Shown: positions 1-9,749, counted from the first letter of the stretch. The stretch is 64,000 nucleotides of DNA from Candidatus Obscuribacterales bacterium (GCA_019750335.1 JAIEOQ010000004.1:62001-126000); one strand, 5' to 3'. Notes: generated by a model not told the origin, from the letters alone. Translations and numbers: made by a program.

Positions 1-1
1 T

Positions 2-1147
2 CTGCCTGATTATGTCGAAGATGAAAGCGAAAAAATGGTGCCGCCGATTAAAGGTGAAGGCACGGCCAGATTTATAAAAAATTCCAACGACGTTTATGTT
101 GAACTAAGTCTGGCTTCCATGGCTCAATCTGACGGCATTAAGCTGGTACCGCCGATCTCCGCTGACATGCTTCTGCGACAAACGTTGCGTTGGCGTGATG
201 CTCGTTATACTCCGGAAGTTCAGCTGGGTAATGACAGCTTTTCCTATCTATACTTTGTGGCGCGTGGTTTAGCGCATCCTGAACAATTAACAAGCATAGC
301 CAAAATAATTGGCGGGCAAGGTGCCAAACTTATTAAAGAGCATGGTGCTGAGAGCCTCGGTGCTTTGACTGTACAAAAAACCGGTAGCGGTGCACAAATT
401 GTTTCTTCAGCAAAAAATTTCAATTTGACCTTAGGAAAAACAGGTTCCGGTTGGGCTATTGCAAAATATAATGTTGCCGATAAAGTGCAACAAGATGCCG
501 CTGCTTCATTACAAGCGGGCAATCAAACAGCGCCGGTAGAAGTGCCGGTTGTTGAATCGCCAACGCCAGCTCCTGCTCCGGTGGTAGCTCCGGCTCCGGC
601 AGCTAACAATAATGCGCGTATCTCCACTTCTTTAAGTTCGGTCAGTGTACGTTTGCGTAGCCGACCAAGCACAAGCGCCAATACTTTAGTTGAGATACCG
701 CGTGGCGCTGGGATCCAGATTACCGGTCAAGAAAAAGATTGGTATAAAGTCAATTATGAAGGCAAGAGCGGTTTTGTTTTTGCCGAATTAGTCGATGACG
801 GTAAACCGAAACCGCTCAAAGAAGCCCTGGCGCCGGAGCCGGTCAAAGCGACTCCGCCGCCTGCTTCCGCTGGAACTGCCAGAGTGACTCGTCCTTGGGC
901 TGTGCGGGATGAGAAACGACGTGCTCAAGGTTATGCTCGTGTCGGTGAAACTGTTTCTTTATTAAGCGGACTGAATAATCATAAATACAAAGTACGCTTG
1001 TCGGACGGCAGCATTGGCTGGTTAGATGGCGATGCGCTTGATTTAAGAGCCCCGTCTGCTGCGCCAAGCAAACCGGCAAAGTTAGTAAAATCACCTAAAG
1101 CTAAAGCAAAGCCGGTTAAATCAGAGATGCCGGAGTTTGTGCCGTAA
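2..1147 (+). CDS. SH3b-domain protein, 5' end outside window
   Basis: The frame is open to the left edge, so the N-terminus is missing; the first ATG inside is at 35. After about 160 residues of unrecognised sequence there is an Ala/Pro/Val-rich linker. A bacterial SH3 domain follows (about residues 195-255 counted from that ATG), with the usual VSVRLRSRPS opening and the WYKVNYEGKSGFV core. A second SH3-like unit ends in GWLDGDALDL, and the tail is rich in Lys, Ala and Pro. Such domains usually bind peptidoglycan or cell-surface peptides, so an envelope role is likely but inferred. No catalytic domain is visible. The tRNA-Pro follows after 64 bases. Confidence 0.7.
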   Translation: MPDYVEDESEKMVPPIKGEGTARFIKNSNDVYVELSLASMAQSDGIKLVPPISADMLLRQTLRWRDARYTPEVQLGNDSFSYLYFVARGLAHPEQLTSIAKIIGGQGAKLIKEHGAESLGALTVQKTGSGAQIVSSAKNFNLTLGKTGSGWAIAKYNVADKVQQDAAASLQAGNQTAPVEVPVVESPTPAPAPVVAPAPAANNNARISTSLSSVSVRLRSRPSTSANTLVEIPRGAGIQITGQEKDWYKVNYEGKSGFVFAELVDDGKPKPLKEALAPEPVKATPPPASAGTARVTRPWAVRDEKRRAQGYARVGETVSLLSGLNNHKYKVRLSDGSIGWLDGDALDLRAPSAAPSKPAKLVKSPKAKAKPVKSEMPEFVP

Positions 1148-1195
1148 TCACCTGATACAGTCGTTGACCTAAATATTCCCGAGCTGATTGTTCCA

Positions 1196-1204
1196 TGCTA
1201 TATT
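1196..1204 (+). promoter_or_regulatory. extended -10 promoter for tRNA-Pro
   Basis: TGCTATATT matches an extended -10 element (TGnTATAAT type) and lies 7 bases before the first base of the tRNA. No convincing -35 is present at 17 bases, as is common for extended -10 promoters. Confidence 0.45.
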
Positions 1205-1211
1205 TGTTGGC

Positions 1212-1285
1212 CGGGACGTAGCGCAGCTTGGTAGCGCGGTTGCTTTGGGAGCAATAGGTCGCAGGTTCAAATCCTGTCGTCCCGA
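1212..1285 (+). tRNA. tRNA-Pro (anticodon TGG)
   Basis: Cloverleaf of 74 bases. Acceptor CGGGACG (1212-1218) pairs with CGTCCCG (1278-1284), followed by discriminator A. The anticodon loop TTTGGGA (1244-1250) places TGG at 1246-1248. The T arm carries GGTTCAAATCC. The 3' CCA is not encoded and would be added after transcription. It reads CCA and, by wobble, other proline codons. Confidence 0.95.
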
Positions 1286-1314
1286 GATTTTGGAATTGTC
1301 AACAGGGGTTCTGC

Positions 1315-1986
1315 TTAAGGCATTAAGCGGTAGCCAATTCCGTGCAAGTTTTCAATCATTGACGGTTTGCCTGGTTGATCAATTTTGGCGCGTAATTTGC
1401 GTACACAGGTGCGGATTGTATCGGCGGTGCGCTCCGAAGCTGAAGACCAGACTTTTTCCAAAAGTTCGTCTTGGCTGAAAGTTCGTCCGGGATGACGCAT
1501 CAGAAACTCAAGCAAGGCGTATTCGATTGGAGAAAGACGGATTGTGTTGCCATGCAAAAGCACGGCGTATTTGGAGCGGTCCAAGGTCAAGGCGCCGACG
1601 GTCAAGTTATCTGAAATAAGCGCGGCTGGGCGGCGCAGCAGTGCTTTTACGCGCAAAAACAGCTCTTTGACATGAAAAGGTTTAGTCAGATAATCGTCTA
1701 CCCCGGCTGAAAACCCGCTCTCTTTGTCTTGCAGAGTGTTGTTTGCCGTTAGCATGAGAATCGGTGCTTTACCGCCGCGGCTGCGAAATGTGCTGCAAAC
1801 TTCTACGCCGCTGATGCCTGGTAAGCCGACATCGAGAATGATCAAATCATAGGTATTAACGTTTAAGTAGGCTAAGGCATCTTCGCCATTTTCTACATGC
1901 TCAACCCTGTGTTTATCCAGCTCCAAATGATCTTGGATTGAAAGGGCAAGACTTTTATCGTCTTCAACGATGAGAATTTTAGCCAT
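1315..1986 (-). CDS. OmpR-family response regulator
   Basis: 223 residues: a receiver domain (1-120) followed by a winged-helix DNA-binding domain (about 130-223). The acidic pocket E8/D9/D10, phosphoacceptor D52 in LIILDVGLPG, T80 and K102 are all present, so the receiver should be phosphorylatable. The C-terminus ends in the usual ENLHGIGYRL wing. It is divergent from the two sensor-like genes at 2107-4436. It aligns over its length with the regulator at 33820-34497, with key residues at the same positions (D52, T80, K102), so the two are paralogues. Its natural kinase is unclear because the adjacent sensors are degenerate. Confidence 0.92.
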   Translation of the reverse strand: MAKILIVEDDKSLALSIQDHLELDKHRVEHVENGEDALAYLNVNTYDLIILDVGLPGISGVEVCSTFRSRGGKAPILMLTANNTLQDKESGFSAGVDDYLTKPFHVKELFLRVKALLRRPAALISDNLTVGALTLDRSKYAVLLHGNTIRLSPIEYALLEFLMRHPGRTFSQDELLEKVWSSASERTADTIRTCVRKLRAKIDQPGKPSMIENLHGIGYRLMP

Positions 1987-2106
1987 AACACATCTATTTT
2001 ACAGACTCATCCTCTAAGTCCAGTATGGGAGTAAAGTGTGGCTGATTTGTACCCGCGAAATTGTCAAGCCGTGCTTGCTGTTTCAGCTAACCGTTATAAT
2101 CTCGGC

Positions 2107-3090
2107 ATGCAGCGGAAGTTCGGCATAGCTCAGAAAGGCTTGATCCTGGTTTCCATACCACTGATTTTTGAGCTGCTCTTTATTTGGTTAATCGGTACCG
2201 TAGTAGCAGATACTCAACAGCAACTGGACCAAATAAATCATTCGCGCCAAGCTTTGGCAAGATACGATGAATTGAGTATGTCGATGCTTCGGGCAAGCCT
2301 TCTGGCTTTTCTTTATGGTGGCTCCGGTGACGAAAGAATCAAAGAACGATACCAAAAATCCATAGACAAACTTTTAGTCAATTATCGATCATTGAAAGAG
2401 TTCGTTCGAGATGATCCCGAACAGTCTGAACGACTTTCCAAAATTGAACCGAAATTGACCTATTTGTGCCGATTGCTTCCTGATGCTGCTCAAATTAGGA
2501 CTGATACCAACTCTTTTCGCAAGTTATTCTCGGATCCAAAATTACGAGCAATGGCTGACGATGTGGTTATGGTTGGTCGCTCTTGGAGCGATTCGGTTAG
2601 CAATGAAAAAAGCACAAAAGTAATTAGTTTAAAAACACGAAACGAGTATCGCTTTCGCTTGCAAGCAATTATTGTTGGCGGTTTGACTGCAAGTTTTTTG
2701 ATTACCTTTGTGCTGTATCTCTATTTCAAAAAAAATATCGCAGCAAGAATTTTGCGCATAAAAGCCAACGCCACGAAAATAGCTGCTCAGGAACCGCTTC
2801 TGCCGGAAATTGAAGGTACAGACGAGATTGCCGAGCTGGATCGTGCTTTTCATAAAGCAGCGGAGCATATGGAAAGATTGGAGCAAAACAAAAAGCAACT
2901 TGTTTTGATGATTACCTTGCAACTGCAAAAACCGGTTGTTGCCGTCAACGGTGTGGTAGACAAGTTAATGCTCAGTCTCTCAAATAAGCTTGAGACAAAG
3001 ATGTTGAGCCGATTGCAGATGGCTAAAAGCAATGCGCAAAGACTCAAAAGTTTGATTGAATCTTTGAGCAAGGAAACATCCGAGTCATGA
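2107..3090 (+). CDS. degenerate sensor kinase-like protein without catalytic domain
   Basis: A membrane protein with an N-terminal signal-anchor (KGLILVSIPLIFELLFIW), a periplasmic region of about 150 residues, a second membrane segment, a HAMP linker ending in DEIAELDRAFHKAAEHMERL, and a dimerisation-helix region. Where related proteins have the H-box, this one reads MITLQLQKPV: the phosphoacceptor His is Leu and the following Asp is Gln. The protein stops before any ATPase domain. The start at 2107 gives an N-terminus like its paralogues (3087 and 31129 genes). A GTG at 2038 with GGGAG upstream is an alternative that adds 23 residues. Its stop overlaps the next ATG (ATGA), implying coupled translation. 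Confidence 0.8.
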   Translation: MQRKFGIAQKGLILVSIPLIFELLFIWLIGTVVADTQQQLDQINHSRQALARYDELSMSMLRASLLAFLYGGSGDERIKERYQKSIDKLLVNYRSLKEFVRDDPEQSERLSKIEPKLTYLCRLLPDAAQIRTDTNSFRKLFSDPKLRAMADDVVMVGRSWSDSVSNEKSTKVISLKTRNEYRFRLQAIIVGGLTASFLITFVLYLYFKKNIAARILRIKANATKIAAQEPLLPEIEGTDEIAELDRAFHKAAEHMERLEQNKKQLVLMITLQLQKPVVAVNGVVDKLMLSLSNKLETKMLSRLQMAKSNAQRLKSLIESLSKETSES

Positions 3091-4436
3091 ATATTCAAAC
3101 TAAAGGGCTTCTAATTGTTGCTTTGCCTTTAATGTTTGAAGTGCTCTTTGTGCTTTTATTGAGCCCTCTGCTTGTGCGTATGGATCAGTGTACGAAAGAA
3201 GAGCAGAAGATACGTGACGTTTTGGCCATCGGTCATCATATGGGGCAAGCTTTGATCTGCTCTCAGGTGTATGGCATAAGCTCGAGTGTCTCTGCTGACG
3301 CAAAAGATACGCGTATGCACTATCTGGAAAAATATCAAAAAGACGTCAATGAATTGAGAAATTTACCGGGGATACCGGCTGAAGGAAGGCAGCTCTTGAA
3401 GGTTGCCGATAGAATTGTCAAAAAGCAAGATCGTGTTTTTGCTGAATGGCAAAAGTCTGCTGCGGATCCTTTTGGGCTGGGAAGTCGAAAAAACATTCTT
3501 GTTGATTTTTACAAAATGGAAAAATTGATTCGTCCATTGATGTCCGAGATTGAACGGAAGCACGATCAAAATCTCAATGAGATACGCAGCTTAAAACGCT
3601 CAATAGAGTTGTTCATTTATGCCGGAGTGATCCTGAGTATTAGCCTTACTTTGATTCTGATTTGGTTTTTCGGGCAAGACATTATACGAAGATTGCAAAA
3701 ATTATCCGTAAATGCGATTGCCTTGGGAGCGCGATTGCCTTTAGCTCAGACAATCGGTGGTCATGATGAAATAGCAGAGCTTGATCTGGCGTTGCGTCGT
3801 ACAAATGATCAAATAGGCGCTTTGGAGTCAGCCAGGCAAGCGCTAGTTTCGACTATTTGTCATGACATACGAACCCCGCTTTCTACGCTTAATTCTACTT
3901 TTTCGCTTTTGTCTGCCGGAGTTTTTCGCCAAGTCGATGGGGAAGAAGCTGTATTGTTGAGAACAGCCACAAGCGATCTTGATCAAGCCAATGAGTTGGT
4001 CTCGGATTTAGTCGATATCGAAAAAATGCAAGGAGAAAACCTGGAGCTTCTTTTTTCGGATATAGATCTAATTACTTTTATTGAATTAGCTGTTGCTGCT
4101 GTTAAAGAGTTGGAGCCGGAAGCGATAATAAAGGTAGCTCAGATCCCGGATATTTTATTTGCCGGTGATAAAGACAAGCTGTCACGAACGTTGCTAAACC
4201 TGCTTAAAATGGCGGTGCGTCAATCCGTTTCTGGCGGAAGCGTTGAGATTGCATGTATCGTCGAAAAACAATTGATTCAGCTTTTAATATCCTTTCAGTC
4301 GCTAATTGATTTTGAATCTGTGGATAGCTCTTTAACCATGAGCAGGATGGTAATAGAACAGCATGGCGGTACTTTTAGTGTTGAAAATGACACGAAAGAA
4401 AAAAGCATACGCCTGTTTATTCCTTACGTTGACTAG
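3087..4436 (+). CDS. sensor histidine kinase with eroded ATPase domain
   Basis: 449 residues. The order is an N-terminal TM ([16 protein letters not shown]), periplasmic region, TM (about 172-197), HAMP ([13 protein letters not shown]), a HisKA domain with an intact H-box ([10 protein letters not shown]259), and a remnant HATPase. In the ATPase the N-box reads [10 protein letters not shown], so the Mg-binding Asn is Met. The DxGxG block is absent, and the GTGLGLS block appears as SSLTMSRM. It should therefore be unable to bind ATP normally, although His259 could be phosphorylated in trans. It is coupled by a 4-base overlap to the upstream pseudo-sensor. Its 3' end overlaps umuC, convergent, by 4 bases. 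Confidence 0.85.
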   Translation: MNIQTKGLLIVALPLMFEVLFVLLLSPLLVRMDQCTKEEQKIRDVLAIGHHMGQALICSQVYGISSSVSADAKDTRMHYLEKYQKDVNELRNLPGIPAEGRQLLKVADRIVKKQDRVFAEWQKSAADPFGLGSRKNILVDFYKMEKLIRPLMSEIERKHDQNLNEIRSLKRSIELFIYAGVILSISLTLILIWFFGQDIIRRLQKLSVNAIALGARLPLAQTIGGHDEIAELDLALRRTNDQIGALESARQALVSTICHDIRTPLSTLNSTFSLLSAGVFRQVDGEEAVLLRTATSDLDQANELVSDLVDIEKMQGENLELLFSDIDLITFIELAVAAVKELEPEAIIKVAQIPDILFAGDKDKLSRTLLNLLKMAVRQSVSGGSVEIACIVEKQLIQLLISFQSLIDFESVDSSLTMSRMVIEQHGGTFSVENDTKEKSIRLFIPYVD

Positions 4437-5737
4437 GCTTGAGCAATTGGTAAGTCGTCCCAGCTTGTAGTATAGGCCGGGGTTCTGTGCTCGGATCTGC
4501 TTCGCCAACGTTCTTCTTTTAGGGTTTGTCCGGCTAAATAGAGGGCGTTGCTACCAAGAGCGGAGTTGGTCATATTCAATACTTGTTTCAAGCGCTCTGC
4601 TTTTGGCGGCTCGTCTTCAGTTTTAGTTTGAGTTTGTGCTGTCATTGAAAACAAGCTCAACTGTTGTGATTGTGCCGGAGTCAGTTCCATTAGGGCAATG
4701 CCGGCTCTCTGATAAGCGTATCCCGGTTTGAAAATTCGTTGCAGCAGAGACAAGGCTGTCGGTAAAATGATATTTTCATCGTTGCTGGGATTGGCTAAGC
4801 GCAGACTTTCGTAATCACCATAATAATCTTCGCCTTGAGCAAAGCGACTTGTTTGAATGAAGACCTGAACGATATGAGCTTGAGTGCCGTCGCTGTGAAG
4901 CTTTTCGATGGCATATTTAGCGTAGCTTGTCAGAGCTTCTTCAAGTTCGCCTAAAGTGCGGACAGTATTGCCGAAAGAACGGGATGAAATTATTTGTTTG
5001 CGTGGGGCGGAGCTATTATCCAGCGCTGAGCAGGAAATTCCTTGTAGCTCAAGCACCATGCGTTGTACGACGACGTTGAAACTTTGTTTTATTCTTTCGG
5101 CATTGGCATCACGTAAATCTTTCACCGTCATAATGCCCATGCGATTTAGTTTCTGCAGGAGGCGACGACCAACGCCCCAAACTTCCCCGACATCAATGGA
5201 GCGAAATAAAAGATCTTGTTTGCTTTCGGAAAGAGAGGCGATATCGAATACCCCTTCTGATTGTGGATATTTTTTTGCGATGTAGTTGCTCAGTTTGGCT
5301 AGAGTTTTGCTTGGTCCGATACCGATGCAGACCGGTAAGCCGATTCCTTGTTTCACGGCTTGCTTGATCATCAGACCATGCTGGTTTCGATCTTTGATTG
5401 CGCTGAAATCCAAGAAACATTCGTCGATGGAATAAACTTCTTGCGGGCAAAATTTGCCGAGTAAACTCATTGTTCGGGCAGAAAGATCGCCGTATAAAGC
5501 ATAGTTTGAAGAAAGAGTGATTATGCCATGGCTGCGTACTAAATCAGTAATCTTGAATAAAGGCACACCCATTTTTACGCCGGCTTGCTTGGCTTCATTT
5601 GAACGCGACACGACGCAACCGTCATTATTGGAAAGGACGACTACCGGCTTGCCTTCTAATGCCGGATTAAAAACGCGTTCGCAAGAAACATAAAAGTTGT
5701 TGCAATCGATAAGAGCAAAACTTTGCGCTGTAGCCAT
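4433..5737 (-). CDS. umuC: DNA polymerase V catalytic subunit UmuC (Y family)
   Basis: 434 residues aligning along its length with E. coli UmuC. It has the [11 protein letters not shown] metal-binding start, [21 protein letters not shown] and the catalytic SIDECFLDF. The thumb motif VWGVGRR and the little-finger region SSRSFG follow. A beta-clamp binding pentapeptide QLSLF lies near residue 355. It performs error-prone synthesis across lesions together with UmuD'. It follows umuD with a 3-base gap and is almost certainly co-transcribed. The C-terminal tail matches the UmuC ending (LYLAGQ, ending in the DDLP region). Confidence 0.95.
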   Translation of the reverse strand: MATAQSFALIDCNNFYVSCERVFNPALEGKPVVVLSNNDGCVVSRSNEAKQAGVKMGVPLFKITDLVRSHGIITLSSNYALYGDLSARTMSLLGKFCPQEVYSIDECFLDFSAIKDRNQHGLMIKQAVKQGIGLPVCIGIGPSKTLAKLSNYIAKKYPQSEGVFDIASLSESKQDLLFRSIDVGEVWGVGRRLLQKLNRMGIMTVKDLRDANAERIKQSFNVVVQRMVLELQGISCSALDNSSAPRKQIISSRSFGNTVRTLGELEEALTSYAKYAIEKLHSDGTQAHIVQVFIQTSRFAQGEDYYGDYESLRLANPSNDENIILPTALSLLQRIFKPGYAYQRAGIALMELTPAQSQQLSLFSMTAQTQTKTEDEPPKAERLKQVLNMTNSALGSNALYLAGQTLKEERWRSRSEHRTPAYTTSWDDLPIAQA

Positions 5738-5740
5738 AAG

Positions 5741-6091
5741 TCACACTTTGTGCACGACGTTTGTTACAACACCCCAGATTTCAAAACCAAGATCTGGGGT
5801 TATTTCAATCGGTTCGTATTCGACATTTTCAGAGACCAGCAAAAGTCGTGCTTCTTCTTTCACAAAACGTTTGACGACAAAGCCAGCATCAATAACAGCG
5901 ACAATGATCGAGCCGGATTTAGCTATAAGCGATTTATCGACAATCAGTAAATCATTGTCGTGGATGCCTGCGCCGATCATTGAATCGCCTTTGACTCGCA
6001 TAAAAAAAGTTGTTTCTTTATTGCGAATCAAATATTCATTTAAATCAAGATGTTTTTCTACGTAATCTGTGGAGGGTGAAGGAAAAGCCAT
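5741..6091 (-). CDS. umuD: UmuD-type S24 peptidase, encoded in the short UmuD' form
   Basis: 116 residues, against 139 in E. coli UmuD. The start MAFPSPSTDYV lines up with CGFPSPAADYV, the sequence at the E. coli self-cleavage site, so the product begins where processed UmuD' begins. The catalytic Ser37 (GDSM) and Lys74 (VVKRF) are retained and lie 37 residues apart, as in E. coli (Ser60/Lys97). I read the frame upstream to the TAG at 6161-6163 and found no ATG, GTG or TTG, so a longer form has no ordinary start codon. It is the first gene of umuDC. No clear LexA box was found upstream. Confidence 0.9.
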   Translation of the reverse strand: MAFPSPSTDYVEKHLDLNEYLIRNKETTFFMRVKGDSMIGAGIHDNDLLIVDKSLIAKSGSIIVAVIDAGFVVKRFVKEEARLLLVSENVEYEPIEITPDLGFEIWGVVTNVVHKV

Positions 6092-6183
6092 AATTATGTA
6101 TGGTATTCTAAGTAAGCAATTTTGTCCAGATTTATAAGTCTGTCTAATATTAGTTAAGTACTACTAAGTTCGTCTTGTCTAGA

Positions 6184-6296
6184 GGCGATAGAGCCGAAAA
6201 AATTGCCCCGGGCAAGCTTTTGCGGTTTAATCTTGCGGTCGCCAAGAGATTCTGAGTTAGATCATATCTTGTCTTTTCAGCCGGCAGGATATGATC
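6184..6296 (+). other. leader region with nested hairpins upstream of the 35-codon ORF
   Basis: The gap 6092-6343 between divergent umuD and the small ORF has two notable pairings. GGCGAT (6184-6189) pairs with GTCGCC (6238-6243) around an inner TTGCC/GGCAA hairpin. GATCATATC (6260-6268) pairs perfectly with GATATGATC (6288-6296). I could not match it to a known riboswitch. It may be a structured 5' leader for the mtnA unit; no function is claimed. Confidence 0.3.
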
Positions 6297-6343
6297 GGGA
6301 TAGTTCGACGTAATCAGAATCCGCATTGTCCTTTGGAGGACTT

Positions 6344-6451
6344 ATGGAACTCGTAGCAGGTTTAGCGGTCGTTATCGTAGCTACCTTCGTCACTACCTGG
6401 TATAACGATTTCGTGTCGCGTGCTGAATATATTTCAGACGAACCAAGTTGA
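6344..6451 (+). CDS. 35-residue membrane-type small ORF coupled to mtnA
   Basis: ATG at 6344, preceded by a strong GGAGGA (6335-6340). The product starts MELVAGLAVVIVATFVTTWY and ends SDEPS: one predicted membrane helix and a short acidic tail. The stop TGA (6449-6451) overlaps the TTG start of mtnA (6448-6450) in a TTGA arrangement, a classic sign of translational coupling. mtnA has no Shine-Dalgarno sequence in good position other than inside this ORF. It may be a real small membrane protein or a leader peptide that controls mtnA. No homologue is recognised. Confidence 0.6.
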   Translation: MELVAGLAVVIVATFVTTWYNDFVSRAEYISDEPS

Positions 6452-7536
6452 ATTTGTCGTTAATAGAGAAAAATATACAGCTGACTGTTCGGCCGATAAT
6501 TTTCGAGAATGGTTGCTTAAAGCTTTTGGATCAAAGACGGATTCCGGAAGCTGTTGAATATTTTGACGCCAGCAATCTCGATGCTATTTTTTATGCAATA
6601 AAACACATGGTTGTGCGTGGTGCTCCGGCGATCGGTGTTGCTGCAGCTTTAGGTTTGGCTTTGGAAGCCAGACGTATAGCTAATGAAACAACGGACTATA
6701 TTCTTTTTCTTGAGCGCTTGCAAAAAGCAAAAGATCATTTGCAGTCAAGCCGTCCGACTGCGGTTAACTTGCGTTGGGCTACGGACGAAATTTTTGTTCT
6801 GGCTTTTAAGCTTAACGAAAAGTCGACTAAAGAAGCTGCCACCATCTTGCTTGAAGAAGCTGAAGCTTTGATTGAAAGCGATATCGCCATTAACCGCTCC
6901 ATGGGGAGCAACGGCGCACCGTTGCTGGCAAACTGTTCGTCGGTGCTCACCCATTGTAATGCCGGAGCGTTGGCTACTTGTGGCTGGGGCACCGCTCTTG
7001 GTGTCATCCGTTCGGCTGTGGATGCCGGTGCCAAGCTGACGGTTTATGTTGATGAAACACGCCCGAGGCAACAAGGGGCAAGGCTTACTGTCTGGGAGTT
7101 GATGCAAGACAAGATTCAGCCAACTTTAATCACGGACAATATGGCCGGCTATCTTATGGCTCAAGGTAAAGTAGACGCCGTCATTGTTGGTGCCGATCGC
7201 ATTGCTAGCAACGGGGACGCTGCTAACAAAATTGGTACTTATTCTTTGGCTGTGCTTGCTCAAGCTCACGGCATACCTTTTTATATCGCTGCTCCGCTTT
7301 CAACTATCGATCCGCATATTAATAGCGGCGCTGAAATTCCGATTGAAGAACGCGACGCAGAAGAAGTTCTGGTTATATCCGGACAGAATATCAGCGCTCC
7401 GGGGGTGACTGTTCTCAATCCTTCTTTTGATGTGACACCAGCGCGTTTGATTAAAGCAATCATCACCGAAGCGGCTGTGTTGTATCCGCCTTATGAAGAT
7501 TCAATTGCTGCAGTTGACGTTAAAATCGGCTATTAA
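6448..7536 (+). CDS. mtnA: 5-methylthioribose-1-phosphate isomerase
   Basis: 362 residues, normal for MtnA. It interconverts methylthioribose-1-phosphate and methylthioribulose-1-phosphate in methionine salvage in the cytosol. Visible motifs are [28 protein letters not shown] (catalytic Cys170), [26 protein letters not shown] and [18 protein letters not shown] (catalytic Asp250). The Cys-Asp spacing of 80 equals that of the Bacillus enzyme (Cys160/Asp240). The TTG start overlaps the stop of the 35-codon ORF. No other methionine-salvage gene is nearby. The 3' end overlaps convergent cstA by 4 bases. The eIF2B-like relatives are less likely because the isomerase residues are complete. Confidence 0.95.
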   Translation: MNLSLIEKNIQLTVRPIIFENGCLKLLDQRRIPEAVEYFDASNLDAIFYAIKHMVVRGAPAIGVAAALGLALEARRIANETTDYILFLERLQKAKDHLQSSRPTAVNLRWATDEIFVLAFKLNEKSTKEAATILLEEAEALIESDIAINRSMGSNGAPLLANCSSVLTHCNAGALATCGWGTALGVIRSAVDAGAKLTVYVDETRPRQQGARLTVWELMQDKIQPTLITDNMAGYLMAQGKVDAVIVGADRIASNGDAANKIGTYSLAVLAQAHGIPFYIAAPLSTIDPHINSGAEIPIEERDAEEVLVISGQNISAPGVTVLNPSFDVTPARLIKAIITEAAVLYPPYEDSIAAVDVKIGY

Positions 7537-9614
7537 CAGCAGCGCATCGGACCGTTGCTGTTGAGGCAAAGATCGTCAGCTTCGCCGTCGCCGGAAATTG
7601 GCGTGTTTGGTTTGCGGAACCAGGCTTTTATTGCTGAAATTAGCACTATAAGTACAAGCAGTATGAACAAGCCACCGACAGCGGCATCGAGATAATCATT
7701 GAAGATCAGTATTTGATTTTTCGCCACTTCCTCGGCAGCTAAAGCGCCGGAAGCGACTTTGTCTTGCAGCATTTTGGCATGGGCGAGAAAGCCAAGCTTA
7801 GGTGAGTCGGCAAATATTTTCAGGTAACCACCGGTAAGTGTTACTGCAAGGAGCCAAACCAAAGGTGCCAGAGTGATGAAAGCATACTTTGCTTTGCCCA
7901 TGCGGATGATTACTGTTGTACCGACGCATAATGCAATCACGGCAAGCAGCTGATTTGAAATGCCAAATAAAGGCCAAAGACTGTTGATACCACCTAAAGG
8001 ATCGACGATACCCTGATAAAGGAAATAGCCCCAACCGGCAACAACGAGAAAAGAGCTCAAAATAATTGAAGGGTACCAACTTGTTTGACCAAGCGGTTTC
8101 CAGATGATGCTTAAGAAATCTTGGAGCAGAAAACGCCCGACACGGGTGCCGGCGTCCAGGCAAGTAAGAATAAAAAGCGCTTCGAACATAATGGCGAAGT
8201 GATACCAGAATGGCAGTTGTGCCGTGCCGCCCAGCACTTTTGAAAAAATACCGGCCATGCCGACAGCTAAGGTCGGTCCGCCGCCGGTGCGTCCCCAAAG
8301 CGATTCTTCGCCGATATTGTGAGCTAAGGTCGTCATGCCGTCGACGCTTACCGGGTAACCCCAGGAGCTGATCATTGCTGAGGCAGCATGGGGATCTGCG
8401 CCGACTATGCCTTCTGGGCTGTTGATCGCGAAATATTCGCCAGGCAAGAGGGAGGAGGCGGCAATAATTGCCATTATGCCGACTGTTGCTTCGCATAGCA
8501 TTGAACCATAACCAATGGCACGCGCTTCTTTTTCTTTGTTGATCATTTTTGGCGTAGTGCCCGAGGACACTAAAGAGTGGAAGCCGGAGATAGCGCCGCA
8601 AGCGATTGTGATGAAGCAGAAAGGAAATATGCCACCGGCAAAAAGCGGACCTTGCCCGTTGGTGAATATAGTTAGGGCTGGCATTTGCAGTTGCGGTTGA
8701 ACCAGAAAAATACCAAGACCTAAAAGAGCGATAGTGCCTATTTTGATATATGCCGACAAATAATCACGGGGGAGCAGGAGCAGCCAAACCGGCAGCACCG
8801 AAGCGGTAAAGCCGTAAATCATAATCGACCAGGCAAGAGTCTGAGCGTCTAGTGTAAATATTTGAGCGAGTGCTGGCGTCTCCGCTACCCATTTGCCGGC
8901 GACAACGGCGAGCAAAGTTAGGACCACGCCAAGTACGGATCCTTCTTTGATTTTACCCGGGCGAATGTTGCGTGTGTAAAAGCCGACTAACACAGCAATC
9001 GGCACAGTCATTAATAAAGTAAAAGCTCCCCAAGGGCTGGATTTTAAAGCTTTGACTACAACAAGAGCTAGCACCGCCATTAGTATCAACATAATAAGCA
9101 GAATTGCCGTTAAAGCAACAAAACCGGCAAGCGGGCTGATCTCTTCTTTGGCCATTTGCCCTAATGATTTGCCGTTACGGCGCATGGAAGCGCAAAGAAT
9201 CACAAAATCTTGAACGGCGCCGGCAAGCACGACACCGATAATAATCCAGAGTGTGCCGGGTAAAAATCCGAATTGAGCAGCGAGAATCGGTCCGACAAGC
9301 GGTCCAGCACCGGCAATGGCTGCAAAATGGTGCCCGAAAGTCACCCATTTGCCGCTCGGGACAAAATCTTTGCCGTCGTTGAGTTTGTGAGCTGGGGTCG
9401 GGCGTGCGTCGTCGAGAACAAAAATCTTGTCAGAAATGATTTTGCTGTAAAAACGGTAACCACAAGCAAAAGTGCAAATTGCCGCCGTTAGGAGCCAGGC
9501 TGCGTTCACATGCTCATTGTGACCTAAAGCGATACTTGCCAAGCAACCGGCGCCGGCAAGCGCTATTAATGTCCAAAGTGCAACCGTTAACGGTTTAACT
9601 TTCAGCTTAGACAA
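7533..9614 (-). CDS. cstA: CstA-family carbon starvation / peptide or pyruvate transporter
   Basis: 693 residues and many membrane helices, close to the ~700 of E. coli CstA. Conserved CstA sequence includes [45 protein letters not shown] and the long C-terminal membrane half. The family imports peptides or pyruvate under carbon limitation. I chose TTG at 9614 because GAGGAG (9621-9626 on this strand) sits 6 bases upstream and the protein then starts just before the first helix. A longer open frame to 9806 would run through the palindromic operator and is rejected. It is divergent from the Cys-rich peptide genes. Confidence 0.93.
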   Translation of the reverse strand: MSKLKVKPLTVALWTLIALAGAGCLASIALGHNEHVNAAWLLTAAICTFACGYRFYSKIISDKIFVLDDARPTPAHKLNDGKDFVPSGKWVTFGHHFAAIAGAGPLVGPILAAQFGFLPGTLWIIIGVVLAGAVQDFVILCASMRRNGKSLGQMAKEEISPLAGFVALTAILLIMLILMAVLALVVVKALKSSPWGAFTLLMTVPIAVLVGFYTRNIRPGKIKEGSVLGVVLTLLAVVAGKWVAETPALAQIFTLDAQTLAWSIMIYGFTASVLPVWLLLLPRDYLSAYIKIGTIALLGLGIFLVQPQLQMPALTIFTNGQGPLFAGGIFPFCFITIACGAISGFHSLVSSGTTPKMINKEKEARAIGYGSMLCEATVGIMAIIAASSLLPGEYFAINSPEGIVGADPHAASAMISSWGYPVSVDGMTTLAHNIGEESLWGRTGGGPTLAVGMAGIFSKVLGGTAQLPFWYHFAIMFEALFILTCLDAGTRVGRFLLQDFLSIIWKPLGQTSWYPSIILSSFLVVAGWGYFLYQGIVDPLGGINSLWPLFGISNQLLAVIALCVGTTVIIRMGKAKYAFITLAPLVWLLAVTLTGGYLKIFADSPKLGFLAHAKMLQDKVASGALAAEEVAKNQILIFNDYLDAAVGGLFILLVLIVLISAIKAWFRKPNTPISGDGEADDLCLNSNGPMRCC

Positions 9615-9728
9615 GTTTTTCTCCTCTGGTGGGCGTTTTGCGGCTCGAGTCAGTATATACAAATCAAAAAAGTTGAACGACCCCACCGAGCTAATCTGAC
9701 TGTCAAGCAGTAGGCTCGTAAATTTAAT

Positions 9729-9747
9729 TATCCCCCCTGGGGGGATA
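9729..9747. promoter_or_regulatory. CsoR/RcnR-like C6-G6 palindromic operator
   Basis: A perfect 19-base palindrome, TAT-C6-T-G6-ATA, immediately before the -10 TATAAT (9750-9755) of the Cys-rich peptide genes. G/C-tract palindromes flanked by AT are characteristic of operators of CsoR/RcnR/FrmR-family repressors, which respond to copper, nickel/cobalt, formaldehyde or sulfane sulfur. The regulator gene itself is not in this window, so the assignment is by site shape only. Confidence 0.55.
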
Positions 9748-9749
9748 TG

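Noticed and set aside
1188..1478. Open frame across the tRNA-Pro on the plus strand
   Set aside because: It translates the tRNA and the 3' end of the opposite-strand response regulator; no protein-like sequence.
2094..2099. TATAAT as a promoter for the pseudo-sensor gene
   Set aside because: It lies 8 bases before the ATG with no -35 and would give a nearly leaderless transcript; likely chance.
6157..6172. Cyanobacterial-type LexA box upstream of umuD (AGTAC-N6-GTTC)
   Set aside because: The half-sites are similar but spacing is 6 rather than 4, so it does not fit the known consensus.
6092..6343. SAM (S-box) riboswitch before mtnA
   Set aside because: No match to the conserved S-box core; only generic stems are seen.
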